Assembly (NCBI RefSeq): GCF_004349195.1
Contig: NZ_SMLG01000003.1
Coordinates: 1-64,000 of the forward strand
Reading direction: 5' to 3'
Length of the DNA: 64,000 nt
DNA from: Flavobacterium rhamnosiphilum
Lineage (GTDB): Bacteria; Bacteroidota; Bacteroidia; Flavobacteriales; Flavobacteriaceae
Made by a program: the position numbers and the translations under genes. Below the pieces are notes generated by a model that was not told where the DNA came from, ran no database searches, and saw only the letters and a program-made list of their open reading frames with translations. How positions within the stretch are numbered: the first letter of the stretch is position 1; each line of letters opens with the position of its first letter. Below, piece by piece: positions 1-9,067 of this stretch.

Positions 1-320
1 TGTTTGTACTTGTTAAAGTGTTTCTCAAAGCGGGTGCAAAAGTGCAACTTCTTTTTTTAACTGGCAAGAAATTTTTGAAGTTTTTTTTGAAATTTTTATT
101 TCCGTTTTTCTTCTCTTTTTCTTAGCAGTTTGTCAAGGAACTTCGCTTGTTTTGCGGGGTGCAAATGTAGCGAGCGTTTTCTAATCTCACAAGCTTTTTT
201 GAATCTTTTTTGAAAATAAATTTTCTCTCTTAATTCGTATTACTTGCCAGTTTGTTAAAGAACGTCTGCGTCATTGCGGGTGCAAAACTACCACCTTTAT
301 CCCGTTATTCAAGCTTTTTA
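1..320 (-). promoter_or_regulatory. Three tandem rRNA-type promoters, reading out of the left edge
   Basis: Read on the minus strand, a block is repeated three times at about 121-125 bp spacing: an A-tract, TTG, 19-20 nt, a -7 box, then a GC-rich CACCCGC discriminator and a sequence like boxA. The -33/-7 pairs are TTG 310-312 with TAGTTTTG 283-290 (gap 19), TTG 190-192 with TACATTTG 162-169 (gap 20), and TTG 65-67 with CACTTTTG 37-44 (gap 20). Each is followed by a CTTTAACAA-type element (near 251-262, 129-139 and 8-17), close to the CTCTTTAACA boxA of rRNA leaders. Tandem promoters with A-tracts and boxA are typical of rRNA operons. A 16S gene just beyond position 1 is therefore inferred, not seen. 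Confidence 0.7.
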
Positions 321-744
321 ATCCCTTTTTTTTGATGTTTTCTTAACTCTCGCTTTAACTCACTGGAAACATGGTTTTTGGAATGAAAAGTTTTTTCCTC
401 TCCCCGACCCTCTCCGAAGGAGAGTGAGACGAAATGGGTAAAAAATCGTGGATGCCATTATATATAGGGTATAGAAATATAGTATTCTAAGTAGATACTT
501 CGTTCCTATATATAAGGTAACACATACCATACTGTGAATGAGCTTCCATTTTTGCCTAAATCACATAGTCGATGAAACGCTGCCCGCGTTAGGGATAAAA
601 GCGAAAAGCCCACAGTAAAACGAAATGAAATGGAGTTTTGCGAGGACTTGTAGCGGATAGCCCGACTCATTATATAAAGAGAGGCAACTACCCGCTAAGA
701 TAATTGCCTCGCTTTATATAATCAGGAACGCCAAAAAGAATATT
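321..744. other. Gene-free stretch with dispersed repeats
   Basis: I see no coding gene here. It holds a copy of a C-rich palindromic repeat (397-430), a copy of a second dispersed repeat (about 541-668, ending in the shared AGCCCGAC core), and a long hairpin just after the ABC permease gene. The first two families recur elsewhere in the window. Confidence 0.6.
669..722 (-). terminator. Hairpin downstream of the ABC permease gene
   Basis: Arms 669-687 and 704-722 pair over 11 bp of ATTATATAAAG/CTTTATATAAT plus a 6 bp AGGCAA/TTGCCT segment. It sits 22 bp past the permease stop, so it may end that transcript. It lacks a clean U-tract on the minus strand and abuts a dispersed repeat. Confidence 0.45.
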
Positions 745-1971
745 CTAATCGAAACGTATGGCTTTGACCGGTGAAATTTTGGTTATGATATAGGACGGAA
801 TTAATAATACCAGAAAACAAACGGTCACGGTAAGCAGATTTAATAAAAGTATGTATCCCCAATTGAGGTAGACAGGCGCTTGATTGACATAGTAGTTTTC
901 AGGATTCAATTGGATTACGCCAAACTGTTGCTGGATTAGCAATAGTGATATTCCGATTAAATTTCCCCAGAGCAGTCCTCTTACTATAAGATAGAAGGCA
1001 TTGTAAAGAAATATTTTTCTAACAGACCAATTATTAGCACCTAAAGCCTTTAGAATTCCTATCATTTGGGTTCGCTCGAGAATCAGCACCAATAGCGCCA
1101 CTACCATATTTATTGTGGCAACAAGAATCATGACTGCTAATATTACGATGATGTTGAAATCGAATAGCTGAAGCCACTCGAATATATAACTGTATTTCTC
1201 GATTATGGTTTTGCTGTCTAATGTCGATGCTGTTTGTGCATAAACCTGCTCTCCGGTAGATTCTATAGTATTAAAATCGTCTACAAAAACTTCGAAAGCA
1301 CCGATTTGATCTGGAGCCCATTTGTTGATGCGCTGCATGTGGCGAATATCTCCTATTATATAGGTAGCGTCGAATTCTTGAAAACCAGAATTGAAAATTC
1401 CAACAACATCAAAATTCCTCAGGTTATATCCTTTCTCTTTCATGAAGAAAGTATTGAATGCGTCACCTACTTTTAAATTCAATCTATTTGCAATAAACTG
1501 AGAAATCACAACTTCTTCATTTAAATCCCCTTTGCTATTTGGAATTCTCCCTTGAACAATGTACTCCTTTATATTATCCCATTTATAATCGTTCCCCACT
1601 CCTTTGAAGACAATTCCTTCGAAAGCAGTTTCGGTTCTAATAATTCCAGCTTTACTGGCAATGGCTTGGATATGGTTAACTTCAGGAACAGATGTGAACT
1701 TTGGATAAAAATCCTGTTTTTTAGAAATTGGAACTAATGTGACTTCGGATTGATTATTGTCGTAATTCGAAATAATGATATGTCCATTAAAGGCTGAAAC
1801 TTTTTCACGGATTTTTTGCTGCAGTCCAATTCCGGTTGCTACCGAAACAATCATCATAATCATACCAATGGCAATTGCCGAGATTGCAATTTTTATAATT
1901 GGCGCAGATATGCTACTTTTATAATCTTTAGCAGTTATAAGTCGTTTGGCGATGAAATATTCTAAATTCAA
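745..1971 (-). CDS. ABC transporter permease, FtsX/LolE-like
   Basis: This 408-residue inner-membrane protein has the MacB/FtsX layout: one membrane segment near residues 22-45, a large periplasmic domain (about 50-265), then three membrane segments near 275-305, 320-350 and 370-400. The start MNLEYFIAKRL is typical of LolC/LolE-like permeases that extract lipoproteins or move substrates with a separate ATPase. No ATPase gene is adjacent. It is transcribed divergently from the NamZ gene. The family call is firm. The substrate is unknown and a lipoprotein-release role is inference. Confidence 0.85.
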   Translation of the reverse strand: MNLEYFIAKRLITAKDYKSSISAPIIKIAISAIAIGMIMMIVSVATGIGLQQKIREKVSAFNGHIIISNYDNNQSEVTLVPISKKQDFYPKFTSVPEVNHIQAIASKAGIIRTETAFEGIVFKGVGNDYKWDNIKEYIVQGRIPNSKGDLNEEVVISQFIANRLNLKVGDAFNTFFMKEKGYNLRNFDVVGIFNSGFQEFDATYIIGDIRHMQRINKWAPDQIGAFEVFVDDFNTIESTGEQVYAQTASTLDSKTIIEKYSYIFEWLQLFDFNIIVILAVMILVATINMVVALLVLILERTQMIGILKALGANNWSVRKIFLYNAFYLIVRGLLWGNLIGISLLLIQQQFGVIQLNPENYYVNQAPVYLNWGYILLLNLLTVTVCFLVLLIPSYIITKISPVKAIRFD

Positions 1972-2083
1972 TTTGATTGCGTTTCTAATTTGGATTTGCT
2001 TCGCCAGTTTGCGTTGCTAAAGCCAAAAATACAGCTAAAACACGAATTACACTAATTGACATTAATTTTATTTGAACCTATAT

Positions 2084-3301
2084 ATGAACTCATTTTTTAA
2101 AATATCGCTTAGCTTTATATTCTTAACAATCATTTCGACTTCCTGTTCTGCCAGAAAAACAGATGCAAGGGAAAATGTAAAATCGGATTTAGAAATAGTT
2201 AAAGACAATCCAAAAACAGAAATAAAGACTGGGGCAGATAATTACAACAACTATTTACCATTATTAAAGGACAAGAAAATTGGAATTATAACCAATCAAA
2301 CCGGTATTCTCTCTAACAAAATACATTTGGTCGATTTTCTTTTAGAAAAAAACATTGCTATCCAAAAAATATTCGCACCAGAACACGGTTTTCGTGGAAC
2401 TGCTGATGCAGGCGAACATGTCGTTGACGGAAAAGATTCCAAAACTGGACTGCCGATTATTTCGCTTTATGGTGACAATAAAAAACCGAAAGCCGCGCAA
2501 TTAGCTGGAATTGACATTATGGTTTTTGATTTACAAGATGTAGGCGCTCGATTTTACACCTATATCTCTTCGTTGCATTATATAATGGAAGCCTGTGCCG
2601 AAAATAATATTCCACTTTTAATTCTTGACCGACCAAATCCTAACGGAAGTATTGTAGACGGACCCATTTTAGAAACAGCATTTTCGAGTTTTGTGGGTAT
2701 GCATCCAATTCCTTTGCTTCACGGAATGACAATTGGCGAATATGCTAAAATGACAAATGGTGAGAAATGGCTAAAGAATGGTGTACAATGCAAATTGACA
2801 GTAATTCCATGTATCAATTACAATCGAAAAATGAATTATAGTTTGCCTATAAAACCTTCGCCGAATCTTCCGAACGATCAAGCCATAAATCTTTATGCGA
2901 GTTTATGTCTTTTTGAAGGTACGAATGTAAGTGTAGGACGAGGAACTGAAAAACAGTTTCAAATTTATGGCTCTCCTTATTTACCGAAAAGTGGCTTTAG
3001 TTTTACTCCAAAACCAAATTTTGGCGCACAAAATCCTGTTTACAACGAAATCGAATGTTACGGAGAAGATTTATCTACAGCTCCAAAAGTAAATCGACTG
3101 GAATTAAAATGGTTGATTAAAGCCTATGCGTCGACAACTGACCAATCAAAATTCTTCAATCCTTTTTTTACAAAACTTGCAGGAACTAAAAAATTGCAAC
3201 AGCAAATCGAAAATGGAATATCAGAAGATCAGATCAGAGAAAGTTGGAAGAAAGGGTTAATAGAGTTTAAAGAAATGAGATTGAAATATTTGATTTATTA
3301 A
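2084..3301 (+). CDS. namZ: Exo-beta-N-acetylmuramidase NamZ-like lipoprotein (DUF1343)
   Basis: The product is an exported, probably lipid-anchored protein of about 405 residues with a lipobox-like Cys at residue 21 (TSC). It carries the DUF1343 hallmarks: a GIITNQTG segment, FAPEHGFRG, LDRPNPNG, and a late block around LPNDQAINLYASLCLFEGT. NamZ enzymes remove terminal N-acetylmuramic acid from peptidoglycan fragments in cell-wall recycling. I chose the ATG at 2084. An in-frame TTG twelve bases upstream (2072) would put four residues before the signal peptide and overlaps promoter-like TTTATTTG. The gene stands alone, divergent from the permease. Confidence 0.85.
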   Translation: MNSFFKISLSFIFLTIISTSCSARKTDARENVKSDLEIVKDNPKTEIKTGADNYNNYLPLLKDKKIGIITNQTGILSNKIHLVDFLLEKNIAIQKIFAPEHGFRGTADAGEHVVDGKDSKTGLPIISLYGDNKKPKAAQLAGIDIMVFDLQDVGARFYTYISSLHYIMEACAENNIPLLILDRPNPNGSIVDGPILETAFSSFVGMHPIPLLHGMTIGEYAKMTNGEKWLKNGVQCKLTVIPCINYNRKMNYSLPIKPSPNLPNDQAINLYASLCLFEGTNVSVGRGTEKQFQIYGSPYLPKSGFSFTPKPNFGAQNPVYNEIECYGEDLSTAPKVNRLELKWLIKAYASTTDQSKFFNPFFTKLAGTKKLQQQIENGISEDQIRESWKKGLIEFKEMRLKYLIY

Positions 3302-3327
3302 AAGAAGTAAGACCCTGCTATGATTAG

Positions 3328-3822
3328 TTATAATGGCATTTTCTTCTTCATTTCTTCTACAATATTAAATGCAGCTGGACAAATAGCTACGTTTTCCAAT
3401 GTTAAGTCTGTGATTTGCTGAAACTTTTTTCTATCCGTATGCGGAAATTCTCTGCACGCTTTGGGACGGACATCATAAATCATACATGCATTTTCATTAT
3501 CCAGAAAAGTACACGGCACACTTTGCAACACATAATCCCTGTCTTCGTCGATGCGAAGATATTGCTCAATAAACTGTTGTGGTTTTTGTCGTAAATATTT
3601 TGAAACACGCTCAATATCTGCATCCGTAAATAATGGCCCAGTAGTTTTACAGCAGTTCGCACACTTTAAACAATCCGTTTTCTTGAATTCAGCGTCATGC
3701 AAATCCTGCATCACGTAATCCAAATTCTTTGGCGTCTTCTTTTTCAGCTTATCGAAATACTTTTTGTTTTCGATATGCTTATCTTTGGCTTCTTTAGGAA
3801 GATTATTTAAAATATTGTTCAT
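3328..3822 (-). CDS. YkgJ-family cysteine cluster protein
   Basis: This 164-residue protein has the zinc- or iron-chelating cysteine cluster of the YkgJ/CxxCxxCC family. CxxCxxCC lies at residues 51-58 (CLKCANCC), followed by a CTFLDNENAC segment and a RPKACREFP segment. These Cys residues are thought to bind metal, but the function is unknown. A start 12 codons upstream (3858) is possible. I prefer 3822 because MNNILNNLP fits the usual family N-terminus. The gene converges on namZ and is divergent from the methyltransferase. Confidence 0.8.
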   Translation of the reverse strand: MNNILNNLPKEAKDKHIENKKYFDKLKKKTPKNLDYVMQDLHDAEFKKTDCLKCANCCKTTGPLFTDADIERVSKYLRQKPQQFIEQYLRIDEDRDYVLQSVPCTFLDNENACMIYDVRPKACREFPHTDRKKFQQITDLTLENVAICPAAFNIVEEMKKKMPL

Positions 3823-3914
3823 TCTTAGATTTGTTTTTTCGGTTATTCGATAAAACATTTCGCGAAATTACTTAAAACAAATCAACAAATTACCAAATTA
3901 ACACATCAACTATA

Positions 3915-4631
3915 ATGAAAGACCTTTTTGGCAAAGCCATACTTGATTTTCAAACTAATAATTCCCCAGAAGATTTAATCACTGAAACCTCCATTTCCGA
4001 AGAAGATGAAATGAGTGTTGAATATCTATTTCGTTCTTATAATGAAATGCCAAAACTGGAGCAGAAAGCCTTACAACTTGCGAAGGGAAAAGTTTTGGAT
4101 GTAGGTTGTGGCGCGGGAAGTCATAGTTTGTATTTACAAAACGAGAGAAAACTTGACGTTCATTCGATTGATATTTCTCAAAATGCAATTGAGGCTTGTA
4201 AACTAAGAGGTTTGAAAAATACTCTAGTCCAAAACATTCTAGAAATGGACTCTGATAATCCTGAAAATAAATTTGACACCATTTTATTATTAATGAATGG
4301 TACCGGCATATTTGGAACACTGAAAGAGACCACTAAATTTTTACAGAAACTAAAAAGCTTGCTAAATCCAACCGGACAAATTCTTATTGACTCTTCGGAT
4401 ATAATTTATATGTTTGACAATGACGAAGATGGTGGAAAATGGATTCCAAGTAACGGATATTATGGCGAATTGACTTTTACAATACGCTATAAAAATGAAA
4501 AAGAAGACCAATTTCCTTGGCTCTACTTAGATTATAACACTTTACAAAATGCGACTTTCGCCAATGGATTACAAAGCGAGTTAATTCTTGAAGGGGAACA
4601 TTATGACTATTTAGCGAAGCTTTCGATTTAA
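3915..4631 (+). CDS. Class I SAM-dependent methyltransferase
   Basis: This 238-residue cytosolic methyltransferase shows motif I of the Rossmann fold at residues 60-71 (VLDVGCGAGSHS), an acidic residue after strand 2 (SIDIS) and a post-I region typical of methyltransf_25/11 families. The substrate cannot be read from sequence. It is 16 bp upstream of the DinB-family gene on the same strand, so the two may be co-transcribed. Confidence 0.8.
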   Translation: MKDLFGKAILDFQTNNSPEDLITETSISEEDEMSVEYLFRSYNEMPKLEQKALQLAKGKVLDVGCGAGSHSLYLQNERKLDVHSIDISQNAIEACKLRGLKNTLVQNILEMDSDNPENKFDTILLLMNGTGIFGTLKETTKFLQKLKSLLNPTGQILIDSSDIIYMFDNDEDGGKWIPSNGYYGELTFTIRYKNEKEDQFPWLYLDYNTLQNATFANGLQSELILEGEHYDYLAKLSI

Positions 4632-4647
4632 CAGAACACATTATAGT

Positions 4648-5190
4648 ATGGAAAATTCAACATTAGAAAAATTACGTTATCCTATCGGCAAATTTATTGC
4701 CCCGGAAATTTATTCTAGCGATTATCTCAATACTAAAATAGCAGAAATCGCCAGTTTCCCAGAACGCTTGAAGAAAGAAGTACTTCATTTAACCGAGGAA
4801 CAACTCGAAACACCGTATCGACAAGATGGCTGGACTATTCGCCAAGTGATTCATCATTGCGCTGACAGTCACATGAATTGTTTCATTAGAATCAAATGGG
4901 CACTGACCGAAGATAATCCAACAATAAAATTCTATCATGAAGATCGTTGGGCAGAATTACATGATAATTTAACAATGCCCATCCAGCCTACTCTTTCTTT
5001 TCTGGACGGTTTACACTTTCGCTTGGCTTATTTAATGAATAGTTTATCTGAATCAGATTTAGAAAAAACCTTTATTCATCCTGAAAACAACAAGGAATTT
5101 AAAATTAAGGAAATAATAGGAACTTATGCTTGGCATGGAAACCACCACTTAGCACATATTACAGCATTAAAAAAACAAAAAGGTTGGTGA
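4648..5190 (+). CDS. YfiT/BstA-type DinB-superfamily thiol transferase
   Basis: The 180-residue protein belongs to the DinB/YfiT four-helix superfamily. It carries the metal-binding His pattern: HH at residues 69-70 within the IRQVIHHCADSH segment, and a late YAWHGNHHLAH segment (His 163, 166, 167, 170). Homologues are annotated as putative metal-dependent hydrolases or bacillithiol S-transferases that conjugate electrophiles. The substrate thiol here is inferred. It follows the methyltransferase by 16 bp. Confidence 0.8.
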   Translation: MENSTLEKLRYPIGKFIAPEIYSSDYLNTKIAEIASFPERLKKEVLHLTEEQLETPYRQDGWTIRQVIHHCADSHMNCFIRIKWALTEDNPTIKFYHEDRWAELHDNLTMPIQPTLSFLDGLHFRLAYLMNSLSESDLEKTFIHPENNKEFKIKEIIGTYAWHGNHHLAHITALKKQKGW

Positions 5191-5221
5191 TTTAGGAGCT
5201 TTTTCCAGCTATCCACTATAT

Positions 5222-5256
5222 CTTTTTTATCTCATTAAAAAAATGAGATAAAAAAG
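5222..5256 (+). terminator. Perfect 15 bp hairpin after the DinB-family gene
   Basis: Arms 5222-5236 and 5242-5256 are perfect complements around a 5-base A loop, 31 bp after the DinB-family stop. It sits inside a copy of the dispersed intergenic repeat that recurs near 20640 and 38630, so it may be part of that element as well as a transcript end. Confidence 0.5.
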
Positions 5257-5329
5257 GCTACTATCTGGGCTAGGCAACAAGACAGCAGGAAGTAAACATG
5301 CCGAAATTAATTAGTAAATTATATTAATT

Positions 5330-5369
5330 TTAAAACCCCCAAACAGCAATTGTTGATTGGGGGTTTTAA
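5330..5369 (-). terminator. Terminator after queE
   Basis: Arms TTAAAACCCCC (5330-5340) and GGGGGTTTTAA (5359-5369) form an 11 bp stem directly after the queE stop. The A/T-rich outer stem could act in either direction, ending queE (minus) and read-through from the DinB-family gene (plus). Confidence 0.7.
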
Positions 5370-5372
5370 GTT

Positions 5373-6005
5373 TTAAGGAATATTCAAATATTTATGTGTT
5401 TGTAAAGAAACGCGCCATTTCGGATTGTTCATCACATAATCTACAATCAGCGGAGTCATTTCTTCCTTTTTACTCCATTCTGGCTGCAGGAATAAAATAG
5501 CATTGTCATTCACTTTTTCAGCTTGCTCTTCGGCAAAAATAAAATCGTGTTTATTGTAAATAATAACTTTCAACTCATGTGCATTATCATAAACAGTTTG
5601 TGTCGGTAATTTATTCTTCTTTGGAGACAAACAAATCCAATCCCAAGTTCCAGTAAGCGGATACGCTCCTGAAGTTTCAATATGAACTTTTCTATTATTT
5701 TCTTTTAACTTTTGCGTCAGCAAATTCATATCCCACATCAAAGGTTCACCACCAGTAACGACAACAGTTTCTGAATATTTGCTTGCATTTGTAACTATTA
5801 AATCAATACCTGTCGGAGGATGTAATTCAGCATTCCAGCTTTCCTTAACATCACACCAATGACAACCCACATCACATCCGCCTATTCTAATGAAGTATGC
5901 AGCAGTTCCTGTATGAAATCCTTCCCCTTGAATAGTATAGAATTCTTCCATTAACGGAAGCATAGCACCTTTATTAACTTCTAATTGTATTTCTTTTGAT
6001 AACAT
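5373..6005 (-). CDS. queE: 7-carboxy-7-deazaguanine synthase
   Basis: QueE is a radical SAM enzyme that converts 6-carboxy-5,6,7,8-tetrahydropterin to 7-carboxy-7-deazaguanine in queuosine synthesis. The 210-residue protein has the QEGxxxG substrate-binding segment and the radical SAM cluster C-x3-C-x2-C at Cys44, Cys48 and Cys51. A later segment TGGEPL is the usual GGEP motif. A perfect promoter lies just upstream. queA, a late gene of the same pathway, is 15 kb away. Confidence 0.93.
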   Translation of the reverse strand: MLSKEIQLEVNKGAMLPLMEEFYTIQGEGFHTGTAAYFIRIGGCDVGCHWCDVKESWNAELHPPTGIDLIVTNASKYSETVVVTGGEPLMWDMNLLTQKLKENNRKVHIETSGAYPLTGTWDWICLSPKKNKLPTQTVYDNAHELKVIIYNKHDFIFAEEQAEKVNDNAILFLQPEWSKKEEMTPLIVDYVMNNPKWRVSLQTHKYLNIP

Positions 6006-6022
6006 TATTTAATTTTAAAGTG

Positions 6023-6051
6023 CAAAGATAGTTAATTTGAAAATGAGACAA
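6023..6051 (-). promoter_or_regulatory. queE promoter
   Basis: Minus strand TTG (6049-6051), 18 nt, TATCTTTG (6023-6030). This matches the Bacteroidetes -33/-7 consensus TTG ... TAnnTTTG and places the start of transcription just before queE. Confidence 0.7.
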
Positions 6052-6173
6052 TTTGAAAACAGGAACTAAAACAATAAACTTTAAAAAACAGAAGTTTACG
6101 GTCTATAATGATTCAACAAAAAAGAATCTAACTTGGTTATTTTAAAATAGTATTTCGAATACCACTAAAAATA

Positions 6174-6204
6174 AAAAAACCGATAGTCAAAAAACTATCG
6201 GTTT
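6174..6204 (-). terminator. Terminator of the ExbB-TonB-TPR operon
   Basis: A perfect stem AACCGATAGT/ACTATCGGTT with a 6-base loop lies 22 bp beyond the TPR gene stop. A run of T follows on the minus strand. Confidence 0.8.
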
Positions 6205-6225
6205 AATATGTAAGGAACAAATATC

Positions 6226-7893
6226 TTATTTCAATGTTTTCAATGATTCAGTTGCATAAGCATTAGCAGGATCAAGCGCTAATGTTTTTTTGAAATATTC
6301 CATCGCCTTTGCTTTATCGGTATTAGCATAACTGGCTGCAATATTATTGTATGACTCAATGATTTTAGCTTTCACCGCAGGTTTTGCAGCTTCTTCAGCA
6401 CCTAAAGCAGTAACTTTAGCTACATACTCTTCATAATTTTTGGTCATAACATCATCTTTTTCAAGCAATCTATTCGTTCTTGCTCTGTAAAGGTATGCTT
6501 CATGATATGTTGGCGATGCCACTAATACTTTTTCGAAAGCAGCATCCGCTTTTTGTAAAGCAATAACATCTGGTTTTGCATCTTTACTGTTATTAGCATA
6601 ATAATTTGATAAACCATAATAAACATTATCATCAAGATATGTTTTTGAATCCATAACATTAGATCCAAATTCAAAAATTGAAGCAGCTTCTTTGTACAAT
6701 TTTTGTGAAAATAATTTTTTACCAACTTCACTTAAATCTTGAACTGCCAAAGGCTCCATTTCAACTGCCTTTTTAATATCTACTAAACCAGCGTTAAGAG
6801 CAACTGGATCAATTGATAGTCCATCAGCACTAGTTCCTTTTTTAATTTTGGTTAAACCCAAATATAAATAATCTAAAGCGATTGCTTTATTTCCAGGAGC
6901 ATTGATAAAGCTTTCCAATGATTTAATAGCGACATCAACATTACCATTTTTATAAGCAGCATATCCTAAATAACGGTAGATTCTTGGATTAACTTTATCT
7001 AATTCAATCATCTTATTTGCTTCAACTTCAAGAGCTGCATAATCTTCTACCAAGATAAGGAAGTCAGCACGACGCATTCTTGAATGAATAGAATAATCTG
7101 TTAAAGACATGTATTTATCATAATACCCTATCGCCGTTTTATAATTTGCAGCAGCTTGAGAAGGCTTGTTACGTGCAATTTTATAATATGTTTCAGCTAA
7201 TTCTCTGTAAACTGGTCCATAATTAGGATTTATTGCAATAACTTCATTGTATGCTTTTAAAGCTTCGTCATAAGATTTAGCACCTTTCAACAAAACACCT
7301 AATTGCATTTTAGCTCTTAACAAAGTATTATCTGTTTGAAAAGCACTTCTGTAAGCTACATAAGCTTCATTTTGTTTTCCATCACCATAATAAGCATCTC
7401 CTAAGGCAAGTTGCAATTGAGCATCTTGAGAATTTTTTATCGCAGCTTGATTCAAAATTGCAATAGCACTTTTATAATCTGGTTTTGCAACATTCATGTA
7501 AGCTCTAGCAATATAAACATACTCTTGTACGTCTTTCTTTTTTATGTCTTTAGTAGCCAAATCAAATTTAGCTTTTGCACCAGTCACATCATTTTTATCT
7601 AGATCTATTTGACCTAAACCAATATAATTCAATTTAGCCCCTTCAGATGTATTTAATCCGTTTTGAAAATAAATTTTTGCAGAATCTTCCACACTTTGAG
7701 TAAGGTACACATTTCCTAACGTAAAGAAAGCTGCACCATTACTTGGTTTTGCTTTGATAATCGATTTTAATATCGATTTAGCACTTTCAAATTGCTCTGC
7801 ATCGATAGCCTTTTTTGCCTGATTAATATCTTGTGCTTGACTCGCAAAAGCGGAAGCCAACAATGCAACACTAAAAATTTTTAATTTATTCAT
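6226..7893 (-). CDS. Secreted tetratricopeptide-repeat protein
   Basis: About 555 residues with a signal peptide (MNKLKIFSVALLASAFASQAQ) followed by tetratricopeptide repeats along the whole length. Recurring patterns include AYxxLGxxY-type helices and blocks such as YNEVIAINPNYGPVYRELAETY. TPR arrays bind protein partners, and export puts this one in the periplasm or outer membrane. I chose the ATG at 7893. An in-frame ATG at 7938 would add 15 residues ahead of a good signal peptide and overlap the upstream gene. It is the last gene of the ExbB/ExbD/TonB operon, which suggests a role with TonB-driven uptake. That is inference. Confidence 0.85.
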   Translation of the reverse strand: MNKLKIFSVALLASAFASQAQDINQAKKAIDAEQFESAKSILKSIIKAKPSNGAAFFTLGNVYLTQSVEDSAKIYFQNGLNTSEGAKLNYIGLGQIDLDKNDVTGAKAKFDLATKDIKKKDVQEYVYIARAYMNVAKPDYKSAIAILNQAAIKNSQDAQLQLALGDAYYGDGKQNEAYVAYRSAFQTDNTLLRAKMQLGVLLKGAKSYDEALKAYNEVIAINPNYGPVYRELAETYYKIARNKPSQAAANYKTAIGYYDKYMSLTDYSIHSRMRRADFLILVEDYAALEVEANKMIELDKVNPRIYRYLGYAAYKNGNVDVAIKSLESFINAPGNKAIALDYLYLGLTKIKKGTSADGLSIDPVALNAGLVDIKKAVEMEPLAVQDLSEVGKKLFSQKLYKEAASIFEFGSNVMDSKTYLDDNVYYGLSNYYANNSKDAKPDVIALQKADAAFEKVLVASPTYHEAYLYRARTNRLLEKDDVMTKNYEEYVAKVTALGAEEAAKPAVKAKIIESYNNIAASYANTDKAKAMEYFKKTLALDPANAYATESLKTLK

Positions 7894-7909
7894 TTTGATT
7901 GTAGTTAAT

Positions 7910-8833
7910 TTATTTTTTATCATTTTCGTTTTTACCAATTATCGTAAACTTCCTTGCGGGAATACGAACAGGTAATAATCCAGATTTTAAAATTATTCTT
8001 TGTCCGACATCTCCGGCAACAAATGAAGCAAAGCCCATTCCTAATCCAGAAAAACCTTGACAATTGATTATATACAAATCACGTGCCAAAGGATATTTTT
8101 TTTCTGCTATGTTATTTTGTGATGGAATATAATAGTTATCACTTTTAAGCCCTTTTACACCTAAAGTATTAACATTATCAACGTGTTTTTGCATTGCCGG
8201 AAGTGGTTGAGAAAGCCAATTAACACCCACTACTCCAATCATACCATCATTTTCTGAAACATATTTTATGACTTCATCATTAGATTTAAATGAAAAAACA
8301 CCCTTTTCAGGGATTGCGTTTATTCCAGCCAAAGAATTCATATAACGTACCGTACTTGAGTTTAGGTTATCAAAAACTAATCCTTTAATTGAAGCTACTG
8401 GTTTCCCTTGCATAAAACTAATAACATCTTTTAACGCTACAAGAGTATCTTTATTGTTTTTATTAGAGATAAAAGCTACAGCATCGGTAGCAAAAACAGT
8501 TATTTTTGGATTAATTTTTCTTTGCTTAAAAATCTTCAATTCTTCAGTTGTCAAATTTCTAGACAAAATAGCTATTGCAGCTTTTTCATTAAATAAAGAA
8601 TTAACCGTTTCAGATTCAGATTTAGCAACAAGTTTTACTTTAGCCTCATATTCATTTTCAAACACGGCTACTTGATCTTCAATAATAGGAGCTAAAGTCT
8701 CATCTACATAGATTGTGGTTGAACCTTTCAGTATAGTTTCATTTCCTTTTTTATTATTCGTTTGATTACAAGCAAATACCAATATTATTACTGAAAATAA
8801 AACAAAATACGGAAGTTTAGAATAATTTTTCAT
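7910..8833 (-). CDS. PstS-like phosphate-binding lipoprotein
   Basis: The 307-residue protein has a lipoprotein signal peptide ending in VFAC (Cys22) and the fold of PstS-type periplasmic substrate-binding proteins, including the early GSTTIYVDETLAPI segment and a central AFISNKNNKD segment. No PstCAB transporter genes are nearby. It lies between a small membrane protein gene (3 bp gap) and the TPR gene, inside the TonB operon. Phosphate as ligand is inferred from family only. Confidence 0.8.
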   Translation of the reverse strand: MKNYSKLPYFVLFSVIILVFACNQTNNKKGNETILKGSTTIYVDETLAPIIEDQVAVFENEYEAKVKLVAKSESETVNSLFNEKAAIAILSRNLTTEELKIFKQRKINPKITVFATDAVAFISNKNNKDTLVALKDVISFMQGKPVASIKGLVFDNLNSSTVRYMNSLAGINAIPEKGVFSFKSNDEVIKYVSENDGMIGVVGVNWLSQPLPAMQKHVDNVNTLGVKGLKSDNYYIPSQNNIAEKKYPLARDLYIINCQGFSGLGMGFASFVAGDVGQRIILKSGLLPVRIPARKFTIIGKNENDKK

Positions 8834-8836
8834 TAT

Positions 8837-9067
8837 CTAGTTATTATTATCATTAATAATTCGAAAGAATCTAAAAGAAGCATATACGATAAGTAAAACT
8901 CCAAAAGCTACTCTATAAGTAGACCCCATTGCTAAAGGAAAATTCTTCATAAAGATAATAAATAAACCCAAAACAAGGTAAAGTAGAAAAAACAAAATTC
9001 CTAAAACAAGAAGAAATCGCTCTTTAAGCGATTTCTTCTTAATATTATTAAGTATGTTATTTAACAT
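8837..9067 (-). CDS. Small two-helix membrane protein
   Basis: The 76-residue protein has two hydrophobic segments (about residues 18-40 and 46-66) and a basic N-terminus. Its ATG overlaps the tonB stop by one base (TAATG), so it is translationally coupled within the operon. I do not recognise a named family. A helper role for the TonB complex is only a guess from position. Confidence 0.75.
   Translation of the reverse strand: MLNNILNNIKKKSLKERFLLVLGILFFLLYLVLGLFIIFMKNFPLAMGSTYRVAFGVLLIVYASFRFFRIINDNNN

Noticed and set aside
2072..2083. TTG start for NamZ twelve bases upstream of the ATG
   Set aside because: It lies in promoter-like sequence and puts extra residues ahead of the signal peptide.
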